From: Mycobacterium sp.
GTDB taxonomy: Bacteria; Actinomycetota; Actinomycetes; Mycobacteriales; Mycobacteriaceae
Direction of reading: 5' to 3'
Length of the DNA: 7,883 bases
Assembly: GCA_018500005.2 (NCBI GenBank)
Contig: JAHBAP020000241.1
Coordinates: 1 to 7,883 of the forward strand
The notes beneath the pieces are model-generated. The model was not told the DNA's origin, did not search any database, and was given only the letters and a program-made list of their open reading frames with translations. Position 1 is the first letter of the stretch, and every line of letters starts with the position of its first letter. The position numbers and the translations under genes are program-made. Positions 6,891 to 7,883 of the stretch are shown here, piece after piece.

Positions 6891-7844
6891 TCAGTGCACC
6901 GAGACCGTCGGAGTGGAGCGCAACACGTTGCGGGTGTGGTCCCGCCCTCCGGTAGGGGAGGCGACCAGCGTCAGCAGGGTGGCCTCCGGCCGGCAGCAGA
7001 ACCGAAGCGGCGCGAACGGCGAGGTTCCGATTCCGGCCGAAACGTGCAGGGCGGTCTCCGCTCCCCAACTCGACGCTCCCTTGGCCCGCGAGCGATCCAG
7101 GTCGCAATTGGTCACCAGAGCGCCGTAGAACGGCAGACACAGTTGGCCGCCGTGGGTGTGTCCTGCCATCACCAACTGGTAGCCATCGGCGGCGAACCGG
7201 TCCAGCACCCGGGTATAGGGGGCGTGGGTGACACCCAGGCTCAGGTTGGCCGCCGGACTCGGCGCCCCGGCGATGGTCTCGTACCGGTCCCGGCCCAGGT
7301 GGGCATCGTCGACCCCGGCCGCGGCGATCACCAGACCCGCAACCTGCAACTCCCGGCGGTTGTGCGTTAGATCGAGCCAGCCTCGCTCGGTGAAGGCGGC
7401 GCGCAGGTCCTGCCACGGCAGTGGGCTGCCGTGCGATCGGTGGTCGCTATCGGTCAGGTACTTCGCCGGGTTCTTCAGCTTCGGTGCGAAGTAGTCGTTG
7501 CTGCCGAAGACGAAAACCCCCGGGACGGCCAGCAGGTCGCCGAGTGACTGCACCACCGCGGGCACCGCACGCGGGTGGGAGAGGTTGTCCCCGGTGTTGA
7601 CCACCAGGTCCGGTTCCCAGCGTGACAGTTCACGGAGCCAGTCCTGCTTACGGCGCTGTGAAGGACGCATGTGGATGTCGCTGAGGTGCAACACGCGCAG
7701 CGGAGTGGATCCCGGTGAAAGGACCGGCATGGTGACTTCGCGGACGACGAAGGCATTTCGCTCGATGACTGCGGCGTAGCCCACCGTCAACGCGGCCGTC
7801 CCGGCCGCGAGGGAGGCGGACTTTCTCAAGGCGTTGGCGGCCAT
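6891..7844 (-). CDS. Membrane-anchored metallophosphoesterase (Rv3683-like)
   Basis: This 317-residue calcineurin-like phosphoesterase resembles M. tuberculosis Rv3683 and the YkuE/YaeI type. A hydrophobic stretch near residues 11-28 ([17 protein letters not shown]) looks like a signal anchor, so the catalytic domain probably lies outside the membrane. The two-metal motifs appear in order: DIH (Asp56, His58), GDN (Gly85-Asp86-Asn87), GSND (114-117), His207 in THAPY, and GHTHGGQ (228-234). GSND stands where most relatives have GNHD or GNHE, so the usual Asn/His pair is shifted or altered. Substrates could be phospholipid-type or nucleotide phosphodiesters; the sequence does not decide. ATG 7844 gives a normal N-terminus with only a weak ribosome binding site. 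In M. tuberculosis the gene just upstream is ponA2, a penicillin-binding protein, which would lie beyond this window. The stop is 7 bp from the PLP enzyme start. Confidence 0.88.
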   Translation of the reverse strand: MAANALRKSASLAAGTAALTVGYAAVIERNAFVVREVTMPVLSPGSTPLRVLHLSDIHMRPSQRRKQDWLRELSRWEPDLVVNTGDNLSHPRAVPAVVQSLGDLLAVPGVFVFGSNDYFAPKLKNPAKYLTDSDHRSHGSPLPWQDLRAAFTERGWLDLTHNRRELQVAGLVIAAAGVDDAHLGRDRYETIAGAPSPAANLSLGVTHAPYTRVLDRFAADGYQLVMAGHTHGGQLCLPFYGALVTNCDLDRSRAKGASSWGAETALHVSAGIGTSPFAPLRFCCRPEATLLTLVASPTGGRDHTRNVLRSTPTVSVH

Positions 7845-7883
7845 ACCGGCAGACTACTGCCACCGGGCGACAGAATGTGAAGC

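Noticed and set aside
6158..6955. 265-codon open frame on the plus strand
   Set aside because: Antisense to the PLP enzyme, whose cofactor motifs are all in place; the product has no recognisable family.
7845..7883. Possible promoter upstream of the phosphoesterase (TTCACA and TAGTCT on the minus strand)
   Set aside because: Spacing is 19 bp, the elements are weak, and the upstream gene may be cotranscribed; only 39 bases are visible.

Overview
The window is high-GC DNA with strong G/C at third codon positions. Its gene content is typical of a mycobacterium (Mycobacterium or Mycolicibacterium): an Mce protein, an Mce-associated membrane protein, an MPT64-like secreted protein, and close relatives of the M. 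tuberculosis proteins Rv3688c, Rv3684, Rv3683 and probably Rv0785. These identifications come from remembered family features and not from a search. The species cannot be named.

Layout. Bases 1-2474 (+) are the 3' end of an mce operon: the C-terminal part of an Mce protein (probably the last, F-type subunit), a Mas protein with one membrane helix, and a signal-peptide protein of the MPT64/DUF3298 type. Bases 2498-2962 (+) are a full-length GatB/YqeY-domain protein. Bases 3111-5586 (+) are a tight two-gene unit of a large FAD-binding dehydrogenase and a Trp-rich, multi-helix TspO/MBR-like membrane protein. A strong hairpin at 5599-5632 separates these plus-strand genes from a convergent minus-strand block: tRNA-Pro(CGG), a PLP-dependent Cds1-type cysteine desulfhydrase/cysteine synthase-like enzyme, and a membrane-anchored metallophosphoesterase.

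How the parts fit. The metallophosphoesterase, PLP enzyme, tRNA-Pro and yqeY resemble a conserved mycobacterial chromosomal block (Rv3683, Rv3684 and Rv3688c in M. tuberculosis). The mce operon and the FAD/TspO-like pair look like additions around and inside it. The mce tail would supply parts of a lipid importer at the envelope. The FAD/TspO-like pair may link a cytoplasmic redox enzyme with a membrane partner, but its substrate is unknown. The PLP enzyme and phosphoesterase genes lie 7 bp apart and are probably cotranscribed.

No CRISPR array, insertion sequence, phage gene or obvious defence system was seen. The least explained items are the MPT64-like gene in the mce operon, the oversized TspO-like protein paired with the dehydrogenase, a coding-like minus-strand tail at 2977-3123, and predicted pairing between the leader and trailer of the tRNA-Pro precursor.
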